Assembly: GCA_047947135.1 (NCBI GenBank) | Contig: CP170457.1 | Location: 1,116,001 to 1,180,000 of the forward strand | Direction: 5' to 3' | DNA from: Planctobacterium sp047947135 | GTDB taxonomy: Bacteria > Pseudomonadota > Gammaproteobacteria > Enterobacterales > Alteromonadaceae | DNA length: 64,000 nt | Shown here: positions 8,743 to 17,604 of the stretch, in pieces | How positions within the stretch are numbered: position 1 is the stretch's first letter | How the letters are laid out: every line of letters begins with the position of its first letter | Made by a program: the position numbers and the translations under genes | The notes under the pieces: generated by a model | Seen by the model: only the letters and a program-made list of their open reading frames with translations | The model's database searches: none | Told to the model about the DNA's origin: nothing

Positions 8743-11700
8743 ATGCTTACCCTAAACCTGCTACTTGCGATCGCTCTGATATATTTGCTGGTTCTATTTG
8801 TTATCGCTTATTGGGGTGATAAAGCCACGCTGGCCAATCGTTATAAGCCTGTAATTTATAGCCTTGGGTTGGGGGTCTATTGCACCTCCTGGGCGTTTTT
8901 TGGGGTGCCGGGTCAGGCTGCGGAAACCGGCTGGTGGTTTACACCAACTTACACTGGAGCAATTTTGGTGTACATATTCGCGTGGCCGCTGGTATTGCGG
9001 GTGGCGAAATTATGTAAAGACAAACATGTCACTTCGTTAGCTGACTTTATTTCTACTCGCTATGGGCAATCAACTCAGTTGGCGGCGTTGATCACCATTG
9101 TGGCGGTGGTTGCCGTGATCCCTTATATTGCGCTGCAACTGAGAGCCATTACCACCAGTTTCGATGCCATCATTCCAGAGACGGTCGGCCATCCGCTGAG
9201 TCTGCACTCCACGCTGTTTTTTACCCTGCTGCTGGCGATATTTGCCATTTTATTCGGCACACGACGGATTCGCAGTGCAGAACACAACCCCGGTTTGATG
9301 TTAGCGATTGCTTTCGAGTCCGTAGTGAAGCTGCTGGCTTTCCTGATTCTGGGGGTGTTTATTTGTTTTGTGATGTTTGACGGGATTGGTGATTTACTGC
9401 ATCAGGCAAGTGAAGCCAAGCTATCTTCACGCTTCGTCGACACTCCTTCGTATGTCTATTTATTTCAAACTCTGATTGGGGCGCTAATGATGTTCTGCCT
9501 GCCTCGTCAGTTTCATATGTGTTTTATCGAAAATACCGATACCAGAGAACTAGACTGGTCACGCTGGTTGTTTCCAATTTATATGGTGGGATTGAATTTA
9601 TTTGTCTTACCTGTGGCATATGCCGGTTTATTGCTACTCAATGATATTAATGTCAGTGTCGATAGTTTTATGCTGCAACTGCCGATACTGGCAGATAGTG
9701 AATTGATGACAACGCTGGCTTTTTTAGGTGGCTTTTCAGCCGCCAGTAGTATGGTCATTGTCGCCTCAATTGTCCTGAGCATTATGGTGTCGAATGATCT
9801 GATTACTCCCTGGTTAGTGCGCCAGCAGTTTCATACATCCACACAGCGTCAATTGCGTCCACAACATTTGCTGTTGATACGTCGTATCACCATATTTTTG
9901 GTTTTAATGCTGGCTTTTGGTTATCACAAGATCACTCAGGATTTTGGTCTGTTAGCCAATACCGGCTTAATGGCCATGACGTTACTGGCGCAATTTGCTC
10001 CAGCACTGCTCTTAGGGCTGGTTTGGCAACGGGCCAATGCGAAAGCGGCTTACCGTAGTATTGTTACCGGCGCTTGTGTTTGGCTATATACGTTATTAAT
10101 TCCAACCCTGCTATTGGCTACCGATCCACAGCACCCGTTTTTGCATGCCCCGCTGGGATTCGAGTGGTTGCAGCCAACGGGATTATTTGGCGTCGATATG
10201 GACATTATATCCCATGGCATACTCTGGAGTTTAAGCGCCAATATTCTGGTGTTTATCTACTACTCATTTACCGCAAGAGCGGGGGTTGCAGAACAGTTAG
10301 AAGCCAGGGAGTATTTGTTTGATACGGCTGTATCCGTTGCACCAAATCAGTCCAATGCCACATTGACCATCAATGACGTACGGGATCTAATGCTGCGCTT
10401 TCTGGAGCCAGGCAAAGTCGAAGAGGTTATTGCGCAAGCCGGGATTGAACCAAAACAATCCGGCGATAGTAAGGCGCCACTGGTACTTGAGAAACTGGCG
10501 AAACGGGAATTGACCGCCATTATCGGTGGGGCCAGCGCTAAACTGATATTTGATTCGGCGAAACGTTATCGCCATAACCTGTTAAGCGATGTTGTAGATT
10601 TAGTTGATGAAGCCAGTGAGGTGCTGAAATTCAATCGTTCCCTGCTGCAATCCACTATTCAGAACATCGATCAGGGAATCGCGGTGGTTGATAAAGAGCT
10701 GCGCTTGGTTGCCTGGAATCGACGTTATCTGGAGATGTTCAACTATCCGGAGAATGAAATCTTTATTGGTCGCCCCATTGAAGAAATTATCCGTTTCAAT
10801 GCTCAGCGTGGCTTGTTTGGTGACATGGATACCGAGACTGCCGTGCAACGTCGCATGGATCATTTACGAGAAAGAAAACCCTACCGATTCCGGCGCGTCC
10901 ATCCCAATGGCACTGTTCTGGAAATGAATGGCAACCCCTTGCCCGGTGGCGGCTTTGTTACTACCTACACCGATATCACCGAATTTGTGGAAACGCAGCG
11001 AGAACTGAAAGAAATCAACCAGTATCTTGAACAACGAGTAGGCCAGCGTACCCAGGATTTGCAGGATATGAACCAGAAGCTGGACGAGGCTCGTTGTCAG
11101 GCCGAGCAGGCAAACCTGAATAAAACCAAGTATTTTGCCGCTGTCAGCCATGATTTGTTGCAGCCGTTTAACGCTGCCATGTTATTCAGTTCGGTATTGT
11201 CTGAGAAAGTAACGTCACCAGAACAGCAAGAGTTGACCGACAACATTCATAACTCGCTGGAAAACGCCGAAACGTTGCTCACTTCCATTCTGGAATTAAC
11301 TAAATTGGATGCCGGGGCAGTGCAACCGCAAGTTGAAGAGTTCATGTTGTCCAGCTTGCTGAACGCAGTATGCAACGAATTTTCCCTGATGTGTGAAGAT
11401 AAAGGTCTGGCATTTGAAGTGCAGTTCGATGACGTCGGGATACGCTCTGACAAGCGTCTGTTGCGCAGAGTGATACAAAATCTGCTGACTAACGCTGTGC
11501 GCTATACGGCAAACGGTAACGTCCGTGTTTCTGTGCAATGTAACAATGACGTACTACTATCTATTCAGGATACCGGGCCAGGCATTAAAGCCGAAGACCA
11601 ACAGCGGATTTTCAACGATTTTGAACAGCTTGACGCGCAATTTTCGGAGCGCGGTCTAGGGCTGGGGCTGGCAATTGCCTCGCGGATTTGCAAGATCTTA

Positions 11701-12192
11701 GGCCATGAGCTGACGCTGGACTCAACCTTTGGCTCAGGCAGCTGTTTCAGTATCCGCCTGCCGAAGGTGAATTTGAATCAATCGACCCAGCAGCGTCCAT
11801 TGGAGAGCAGTATCAATGTCAGGGACCTGAATAATATTACGGTGCTGGTCATTGATAACGAACCACAGATACTCAATGCTATGGCAACCAGGTTAACTGA
11901 GTGGGGGTGTCAGGTTTTGACTGCCGACGGTCTTGAGCAGGCTTTACCCTTGTGGTGTGAACAGAAGATCGATTTGTTGTTAGTGGACTATCATTTAAAC
12001 GAGGGCAAAACCGGACTTGATTGTGTCTGTGAGTTATTTTCGGTAGTTGAGAAATCGACACCTGTAATTGTCAATTCGGCGGATCATGATCCCAGTATTC
12101 GGGAACAGGTGCTCGATGCCGGTTATACGTTTTTGCATAAACCCGTGAAACCAGCAGCGCTAAAACGACAGATAAAACGTTTTTTAAAGTGA
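8743..12192 (+). CDS. crbS: Transporter-fused hybrid sensor histidine kinase, CrbS/MxtR-like
   Basis: A 1149-residue inner-membrane protein. Residues 1 to about 520 form a sodium:solute symporter (SSS/PutP-like) module with roughly 13 membrane helices. A PAS domain follows near 640-760, then a short coiled coil, a HisKA domain with phospho-acceptor His in V-S-H-D-L-L-Q-P-F (about 803), and a HATPase domain (N box near L-L-T-N-A-V-R-Y, G box G-L-G-L-G-L-A). The C-terminal receiver domain has phospho-acceptor Asp in L-L-V-D-Y-H-L (about 1081). This order matches CrbS of Vibrio and MxtR of Pseudomonas, which with a LuxR-type partner control acetate assimilation (the acetate switch). The CrbR-like partner is encoded at 13098-13748 on the other strand. 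The signal sensed here is inferred, not shown; adjacency to putA could also suggest proline. Confidence 0.85.
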   Translation: MLTLNLLLAIALIYLLVLFVIAYWGDKATLANRYKPVIYSLGLGVYCTSWAFFGVPGQAAETGWWFTPTYTGAILVYIFAWPLVLRVAKLCKDKHVTSLADFISTRYGQSTQLAALITIVAVVAVIPYIALQLRAITTSFDAIIPETVGHPLSLHSTLFFTLLLAIFAILFGTRRIRSAEHNPGLMLAIAFESVVKLLAFLILGVFICFVMFDGIGDLLHQASEAKLSSRFVDTPSYVYLFQTLIGALMMFCLPRQFHMCFIENTDTRELDWSRWLFPIYMVGLNLFVLPVAYAGLLLLNDINVSVDSFMLQLPILADSELMTTLAFLGGFSAASSMVIVASIVLSIMVSNDLITPWLVRQQFHTSTQRQLRPQHLLLIRRITIFLVLMLAFGYHKITQDFGLLANTGLMAMTLLAQFAPALLLGLVWQRANAKAAYRSIVTGACVWLYTLLIPTLLLATDPQHPFLHAPLGFEWLQPTGLFGVDMDIISHGILWSLSANILVFIYYSFTARAGVAEQLEAREYLFDTAVSVAPNQSNATLTINDVRDLMLRFLEPGKVEEVIAQAGIEPKQSGDSKAPLVLEKLAKRELTAIIGGASAKLIFDSAKRYRHNLLSDVVDLVDEASEVLKFNRSLLQSTIQNIDQGIAVVDKELRLVAWNRRYLEMFNYPENEIFIGRPIEEIIRFNAQRGLFGDMDTETAVQRRMDHLRERKPYRFRRVHPNGTVLEMNGNPLPGGGFVTTYTDITEFVETQRELKEINQYLEQRVGQRTQDLQDMNQKLDEARCQAEQANLNKTKYFAAVSHDLLQPFNAAMLFSSVLSEKVTSPEQQELTDNIHNSLENAETLLTSILELTKLDAGAVQPQVEEFMLSSLLNAVCNEFSLMCEDKGLAFEVQFDDVGIRSDKRLLRRVIQNLLTNAVRYTANGNVRVSVQCNNDVLLSIQDTGPGIKAEDQQRIFNDFEQLDAQFSERGLGLGLAIASRICKILGHELTLDSTFGSGSCFSIRLPKVNLNQSTQQRPLESSINVRDLNNITVLVIDNEPQILNAMATRLTEWGCQVLTADGLEQALPLWCEQKIDLLLVDYHLNEGKTGLDCVCELFSVVEKSTPVIVNSADHDPSIREQVLDAGYTFLHKPVKPAALKRQIKRFLK

Positions 12193-12275
12193 TAACCGTT
12201 ATCCACATGACAAGATTACTGTGCCACGTTGGGCATTTTTAGTCACTGTAAACAGCCATATTTTAGGAGTTCAGG

Positions 12276-13085
12276 TTGCTTAACTATTTAAACCTAATGC
12301 GCAATAGCCTGCTGAATTTGTTATGGAGCTTTTGCTTTGTACCATTGGGAACCGCTCAGGTATTGTGGCTGGACAATGTCCATAATCAGGATTCTGTGAA
12401 AATCAATGAATCAACCTTTGAATTATTAGCAGCACACACGGCACTTACCTTTCAACGGGAAACAGTCAACACTCCCAGAGCATTAAAAATTATGGCTGAT
12501 GGCAAGCTATTGGCTTGCAGGGGAAACCTTAAGAAAACTCAAAAACGCAACAGGATACTGGCAATGACGGCTGCACCGCAGTTGGTTTTCCCAGGTGTCA
12601 GAATGTACAGCCATATTGTACCAGAAGTATCGGAACCTATTGATTTTCAGAGTTTTGTTAACCAGAAAGAGGTGCTCATTGGCGTGATCAACGGCCGACA
12701 CTATCCTGATGTATTGGGGCTCAATGAGCGCAAGACGGCGGGCAATGTCTATCGTTTGCATGCATATGATAACTCCGAGTCGATGATCGACCTATTTGTT
12801 AAACGTCGGGTGAATGTCATTATTGAATACCCGACAGTATTTAAGTCATACACAGATGATGTGGCTGCAACTTTTAAGAGCTATACGCTGCAGGGAGTTG
12901 AAAAATACAATTTAGGCTATATCGCCTGCACCGATAGCGTCCAGGGACGTGAGACAATTGAGCTGTTTGATAAGGCTATTCGAGAGCTAAGTAGTTCAGA
13001 AAAATACTTGCAGGCTCAGGCAAAGTGGTTTCGAGATTTTGCTTTCACACCATTATATAACGAAGTGTATAAAACCCGTTTTTAA
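12276..13085 (+). CDS. Periplasmic solute-binding (SBP_bac_3-like) orphan protein
   Basis: 269 residues with an N-terminal signal peptide and a type II periplasmic-binding fold (F-E-L-L-A-A-H-T-A-L-T-F early lobe, V-L-I-G-V-I-N-G-R hinge region, I-E-Y-P-T-V lobe 2). TTG at 12276 is chosen because AGGAG sits 6 bp upstream; the in-frame ATG at 12297 has no ribosome-binding site. No ABC permease or ATPase genes are nearby, so it is more likely a sensing or accessory protein than a transport component. It sits between the CrbS-like kinase (same strand, 83 bp away) and the CrbR-like regulator (convergent), which suggests a role in that signalling system but does not prove it. Confidence 0.75.
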   Translation: MLNYLNLMRNSLLNLLWSFCFVPLGTAQVLWLDNVHNQDSVKINESTFELLAAHTALTFQRETVNTPRALKIMADGKLLACRGNLKKTQKRNRILAMTAAPQLVFPGVRMYSHIVPEVSEPIDFQSFVNQKEVLIGVINGRHYPDVLGLNERKTAGNVYRLHAYDNSESMIDLFVKRRVNVIIEYPTVFKSYTDDVAATFKSYTLQGVEKYNLGYIACTDSVQGRETIELFDKAIRELSSSEKYLQAQAKWFRDFAFTPLYNEVYKTRF

Positions 13086-13097
13086 GGAATTGTAGGT

Positions 13098-13748
13098 TTA
13101 AATCTTTTTCAACTGCTCAAAAATAACGCCTGCCTGCGTTCGATTATGCACTCCAAGCTTTTGTAAAATCGCTGATACATGCTGTTTTACTGTAGTTTCC
13201 TGTATTTGCATTTCGTAGGCAATCTGCTTGTTCAGTAGGCCATTGGTTATGTGTTGCAGTACTTTAAATTGCGACGGAGACAGGGTTTCCAGCTTGCTGG
13301 CCAGCAGCTTTTCCTCGGCATTGATCTCATCTACCTGACTGATATCAATGTTCTCCGGCAACCAGGTTTCACCATTGAGCACCTGAGCAATAGCTGTCAC
13401 GATATTCTGTAGCGATGCTGATTTTGGTATGTAAGCACTTGCACCTAATTCTACGGCTTTATTCACGACCTTGGGTTCTTCCAGTGCGGAAACCATAATC
13501 ACCATGATATCGGGGTATTGATTACGTAAGGTGGTCAGGCCATAAAAGCCATCATTGCCGGGCATATTCAGATCTAAAAAGATCAGTTCGACATCCTGAT
13601 TGGATTTAAGTAACGCCAGCACCTGCGGAAATTCATTGGCTTCCAATAACTGACTGTTCATGATCGATTGTTCTACTGCCTGGGTCAGTGCCGCCCTGAA
13701 CAAAGGGTGGTCATCAGCGATAATGGCTTTCACGTTTGAAAACGACAT
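13098..13748 (-). CDS. crbR: LuxR/NarL-family response regulator, CrbR/ErdR-like
   Basis: 216 residues from the ATG at 13748; the open frame upstream would add 24 residues before the conserved start of the receiver domain. The receiver domain shows A-D-D-H-P-L-F acidic residues, phospho-acceptor Asp in L-D-L-N-M-P-G, and the conserved Lys in Y-I-P-K-S-A-S. It is followed by a LuxR-type HTH (L-S-P-S-Q-F-K-V-L-Q-H-I..G-L-L-N-K-Q-I-A..T-V-K-Q-H-V). It is probably the output partner of the CrbS-like kinase. In Vibrio and Pseudomonas this pair activates acetyl-CoA synthetase; no acs gene is in this window. No strong ribosome-binding site is seen. Confidence 0.85.
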   Translation of the reverse strand: MSFSNVKAIIADDHPLFRAALTQAVEQSIMNSQLLEANEFPQVLALLKSNQDVELIFLDLNMPGNDGFYGLTTLRNQYPDIMVIMVSALEEPKVVNKAVELGASAYIPKSASLQNIVTAIAQVLNGETWLPENIDISQVDEINAEEKLLASKLETLSPSQFKVLQHITNGLLNKQIAYEMQIQETTVKQHVSAILQKLGVHNRTQAGVIFEQLKKI

Positions 13749-13789
13749 AAGTTTGTATGGCTCGTGTTTACCACTTTGGCATATAGGGC

Positions 13790-13811
13790 GTTGCCCTGCA
13801 AGCAGGGCAAC
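13790..13811. terminator. Perfect 10-bp hairpin after the TonB receptor gene
   Basis: GTTGCCCTGC-AA-GCAGGGCAAC, 10-bp arms with a 2-nt centre, located just after the minus-strand TonB receptor and before the regulator start at 13748. There is no T-run, so it may be a transcript-stabilising hairpin or partial terminator rather than a classical terminator. Confidence 0.45.
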
Positions 13812-13827
13812 TGACAACAACAGTCTG

Positions 13828-16113
13828 CTAGAAACGATAGCCCACTGTTAAGTGGAAGGTACGGGGATCACCGTAATAAGAAATGAGTGTAGTATCACCA
13901 CCAAGACCTGGAGCATAGGTGCCATCTCCATTAGGTGCCCCGAGGAAAGAGTAGCCACCGACTTTGTACTCTTCGTCGGTCAGGTTCTTGGCATGGAAGC
14001 CAGCATACCAGTTGCCTTCAACACTTTCCCAATTGACACTGAAGTTCAGCATACTGTAGCTGTCCTGAGTCAGAATAGGGTTGTCTTCAAACAAAAGGTA
14101 ATCATCGCGGAAATAGTAACCGCCATTAAAGGTATACATGCCATGGCTGGTGTCCATCACATAAGTCGCAGATAATGCCAGTGTGCGATCCGGAGTATTG
14201 GATAAACCTATCAAAGGCACTAATATCGCAGGGTCCTGTTCGAGTTCAGCATCCAACATACCCAATGCCATATCAAAGGTCAGATTATCGGTGGCGGCCC
14301 AGGTGACTTCCGCTTCCAGTCCTTTAACATCTGACTTTGCGGCGTTCCCCAGAGTTTGATTGATAGCGGTTGCATCATTCGGATCGGTTTCCACTATGAT
14401 GTACTGACGGTCATCGTGGTCCAGTGTGAACAGGGTAATATTGGTCCTGACGCTATCCCCCCAGTCTTTTTTCATACCCAGTTCGATAGAATCTACTACT
14501 TCCTGATCGGCACTGTTTTCATTGGTGGCTGCGCGCGGATTAAAAGTACCCGATTTAAAGCCTTGACCATAACTGGCAAAGAACATGGTATCAGCATCAT
14601 ATTGGTACTCAATACCAACTCGTGGCGTTAGACGTGACCAACTGTCTGATTTTGGTGCATCCAGTAAACCGTCACCATCGGTATCTGTGCCCAGTACCTG
14701 AGGCACAATCTGGCCTGCGGGGCGGTCGTACCCAGGGATCCAATCGGTTTCTGGATATACGTTATCAAAGATTAAGCCGTTAAATACCGTCGCATCTTTG
14801 TCTTCTTTAGTATAGCGAGCACCCAGTGTTATTGAGACTTTATCGCTTAAATCAAAACTGCCCTGTACATAGGCGGCTTTACTGTCGCTGTTATTACAGC
14901 CACTAACTTCCCGAGTCAGTCCAGGCACACCAAATGCGGCCCGTCCCAAAAAGCCAAGAATGGCTTCAAATTGACCGCAGGACTCCCCATCATAAGCATA
15001 TAAACCACCTACAACTTTGTAGCTGTCAGCAACATAGTTGAACTGTAATTCGTGGGAGGTATTCTCATCTTCGTATATCGCTGGTACGTCAAAGATATCC
15101 AGCGGTGTATTGTCAAAATCAATATTAGTTGGACTGTAACCATCGCGAGAAGCGGCCACGTATTTCAAGGACAGGCTGTCGTTGACATTCCAATCCACCG
15201 TCAGACTGATACCTTCCAGTTCCACCTCATTTTCAGTGGGCAGACTGGTGTAGGAATCAAAGACGCTGTCAGGCACCGGGGCTTCTGTCAATAAACTAGG
15301 CAACTCACGGAATCCACCTTTGGCATTGGAATCATCCTGAGTACGATCCCATGCCAAACGGAAAAATAAATCGTCAGTTGCTTCATATTCCAGCGTCAGA
15401 CGGGCAGCCGTTAAGTCTTTGTTATAGTTTTCTTTATCCTGATTGGGCAAAGCAGAAATCAGGTACTCACCAAACCCGTCACGATTTAAGCTGGCGATAC
15501 CGAAACCCAGATATAATTTATCCTGTGCCAGCGGGATCTGACCGGTGAATTTAATATCACGCTGACTGTAACTACCAACCGTCGCTTCTACATTAACCTG
15601 AGTGTCACCCGACATTGGCTTGGTCACATATTTAACAGCGCCACCAATGGTGTTTTTACCATACAATGTCCCTTGTGGGCCGCGCAGTACTTCAATTCGT
15701 TGTACATCAAGCAAATCGATAACTGCACCCTGTGGACGGGCGATATAGACGTCATCAACATAAATCCCGACGCCAGGTTCATAGCCCCAGAGCGGGTCCT
15801 GTTGACCCACACCACGAATAAAGGCGGTAAGCGTTGAGTTCGTGCCGCGACTGGTTTGCAACGTCGTATTCGGAGAAAACTGCTGAATTTCCGTCAGTAC
15901 TGAAATACCTCTGTTTTGCAGTTCCATTGCGCCAACAGACGTCACGGCTACAGGTACTTCCTGCAAACTTTCGACCGTTTTACGAGCTGTGACTTCGATT
16001 CGCTCCAGTCCTTTTTTGCCGTCTTCTTCTTGTGCCACTGCCTGCAGTGATGTCGCCAAACAGGCTGACACGGCTACTGCACAAATGTGTTTGTTAAACC
16101 GTTGGGTGTTCAT
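13828..16113 (-). CDS. TonB-dependent outer-membrane receptor (next to PHB operon)
   Basis: 761 residues with a signal peptide ending near A-V-A-Q, followed by the E-R-I-E-V-T-A-R-K TonB-box/plug start. The plug signature is L-R-G-P-Q-G-T-L-Y-G-K-N-T-I-G-G-A-V, and the last beta strand ends in Y-R-F. It is of the proteobacterial FecA-like/IroN group with no identified ligand. The start is supported by a GAGGG ribosome-binding site. It is divergent from the GntP/PHB operon across a 183-bp shared regulatory region, so uptake of 3-hydroxybutyrate oligomers is a reasonable guess. It could equally take up a different carboxylate. Confidence 0.92.
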   Translation of the reverse strand: MNTQRFNKHICAVAVSACLATSLQAVAQEEDGKKGLERIEVTARKTVESLQEVPVAVTSVGAMELQNRGISVLTEIQQFSPNTTLQTSRGTNSTLTAFIRGVGQQDPLWGYEPGVGIYVDDVYIARPQGAVIDLLDVQRIEVLRGPQGTLYGKNTIGGAVKYVTKPMSGDTQVNVEATVGSYSQRDIKFTGQIPLAQDKLYLGFGIASLNRDGFGEYLISALPNQDKENYNKDLTAARLTLEYEATDDLFFRLAWDRTQDDSNAKGGFRELPSLLTEAPVPDSVFDSYTSLPTENEVELEGISLTVDWNVNDSLSLKYVAASRDGYSPTNIDFDNTPLDIFDVPAIYEDENTSHELQFNYVADSYKVVGGLYAYDGESCGQFEAILGFLGRAAFGVPGLTREVSGCNNSDSKAAYVQGSFDLSDKVSITLGARYTKEDKDATVFNGLIFDNVYPETDWIPGYDRPAGQIVPQVLGTDTDGDGLLDAPKSDSWSRLTPRVGIEYQYDADTMFFASYGQGFKSGTFNPRAATNENSADQEVVDSIELGMKKDWGDSVRTNITLFTLDHDDRQYIIVETDPNDATAINQTLGNAAKSDVKGLEAEVTWAATDNLTFDMALGMLDAELEQDPAILVPLIGLSNTPDRTLALSATYVMDTSHGMYTFNGGYYFRDDYLLFEDNPILTQDSYSMLNFSVNWESVEGNWYAGFHAKNLTDEEYKVGGYSFLGAPNGDGTYAPGLGGDTTLISYYGDPRTFHLTVGYRF

Positions 16114-16223
16114 GTTTTCCCTCGCAATCTTTGGTGTTTTCAGTCGTTGCTGACCTGCCGTAAAAACTACAGCAAGTTTGTGTGTTACTGGTAAGCTACA
16201 CCAAATTTACATTTTTTTAACCT

Positions 16224-16235
16224 GTACTTAAGTAC
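16224..16235. promoter_or_regulatory. Palindrome in divergent promoter region of TonB receptor and PHB operon
   Basis: GTACTTAAGTAC is a perfect 12-bp palindrome between the two divergent starts (16113 and 16297). Its central position suits a shared operator. No dedicated regulator gene is encoded next to it, so the binding factor is unknown. Confidence 0.3.
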
Positions 16236-16296
16236 TATACCGGGGGGTAAAGTTTTCACTTAGAGTGATGGTACAGAGCAACAAGGAGATTGGAGT

Positions 16297-17592
16297 ATGT
16301 TGAGTTTTGTCGGCTTGGTAGGCGGCTTGCTATTGTTAATTGTGCTGACTATCCGAGGCGTTAACTTGTTTATTGCGGCTCCCTTGTGTGCCCTATTGGT
16401 AGCGCTCTCCAGTGGTCTACCGATTTTCGTGGGAGAACAAAATTTTGTCGCCGTCTATATGGATGGCTTCGCAGGATTTATTGCATCCTGGTTTTTTATG
16501 TTCTTGCTTGGGTCATTGTTTGGCAAGTTTATGGAAGACTCTGGTGCTGCCGATGCCGTGGCCAAGTTTATCGTTGACCGGTTGGGGATGAAGCACGCGG
16601 TTGCTGCCGTCGTGTTGGCCTGTGCAGTGCTGACTTACGGCGGTGTGTCGGTCTTTGTCGTGGCTTTCTCAGTGTATCCGATGGCGCTTAGTTTGTTTAA
16701 AGATGCCAATTTGCCACGGCGTTTTATTCCGGCCTGTCTGGCGTTTGGTTCCGTTACCTTTACCATGACTTCAGCAGGGTCTCCCGAGATTCAAAACTGG
16801 ATCCCTATTCAGTATCTGGGAACGTCGCCGTATGCCGCCTGGGAAGTAAGCCTGCTGGTGGCGGTACTGATGGCATCTTTTGGTTTCTGGTGGCTGCATC
16901 GTATGATTAAAAAAGCATTGGCCAATGGCGAATGCTTTGAACATCGGGAAGAAGATCCTGACATTCCCGAGCGTGACTTTCCGCATCCAATCACGGGCGT
17001 CATACCGCTGCTAGTCGTGTTGGCGCTGTCTTTTATTTTACACGACGAGTTAAAACAACTGGCGTTAATCGTGGCATTAGGTGGCGGTGTTTTGAGTCTG
17101 TTTGTGATCAATTATGCCCACTTCCACAACATCAATCGGGCGATATCACAGGGCACGACGGGTGCACTTGTGGCCATTGGCAATACCGCTGCCGTCGTCG
17201 GTTTTGGCACTATTGCCAAATCGACCGAGGCCTTCCAACAATCGGTGGAAGTCATGACATCGTTGCCAGGACATGAGCTTATTGGAGCAGCAGTGGCCGT
17301 CAGTGTTATTGCCGGCTTAACAGGCTCAGCGTCGGGTGGTCAGGCGATCGCATTGCCATTGTTAGGGCCTCATTATCTGGATCGCGGAGTAGAGCCCGAA
17401 GAACTGCACCGAATTGTGTCCATCTCATCCGGTGCCCTGGATTCTTTGCCACACAATGGTTACGTAGTCACCACCATCAGGGCTATCTGTAATGAAACCC
17501 ATCAACGCGCATATTGGGCAGTGGGAGCCTTATCGGTTGTCGTGCCGCTGATGGGGTTAGTGGTGGCGGTAACCCTCTTTACACTATTTTAA
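16297..17592 (+). CDS. GntP-family permease (probable 3-hydroxybutyrate/carboxylate transporter)
   Basis: 431 residues, inner membrane, about 12 hydrophobic segments. GntP/CitM-type features include G-S-L-F-G-K-F-M-E-D-S-G-A-A, and the second-half signature G-L-T-G-S-A-S-G-G-Q-A-I-A-L-P near 345. The ATG at 16297 has a GGAG ribosome-binding site. GntP-family carriers import gluconate or small hydroxycarboxylates. Because the three downstream genes release and oxidise 3-hydroxybutyrate, import of that acid is the best guess. It is the first gene of a four-gene operon; the next gene starts 12 bp after its stop. Confidence 0.88.
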   Translation: MLSFVGLVGGLLLLIVLTIRGVNLFIAAPLCALLVALSSGLPIFVGEQNFVAVYMDGFAGFIASWFFMFLLGSLFGKFMEDSGAADAVAKFIVDRLGMKHAVAAVVLACAVLTYGGVSVFVVAFSVYPMALSLFKDANLPRRFIPACLAFGSVTFTMTSAGSPEIQNWIPIQYLGTSPYAAWEVSLLVAVLMASFGFWWLHRMIKKALANGECFEHREEDPDIPERDFPHPITGVIPLLVVLALSFILHDELKQLALIVALGGGVLSLFVINYAHFHNINRAISQGTTGALVAIGNTAAVVGFGTIAKSTEAFQQSVEVMTSLPGHELIGAAVAVSVIAGLTGSASGGQAIALPLLGPHYLDRGVEPEELHRIVSISSGALDSLPHNGYVVTTIRAICNETHQRAYWAVGALSVVVPLMGLVVAVTLFTLF

Positions 17593-17604
17593 AGGAATTC
17601 AGCA

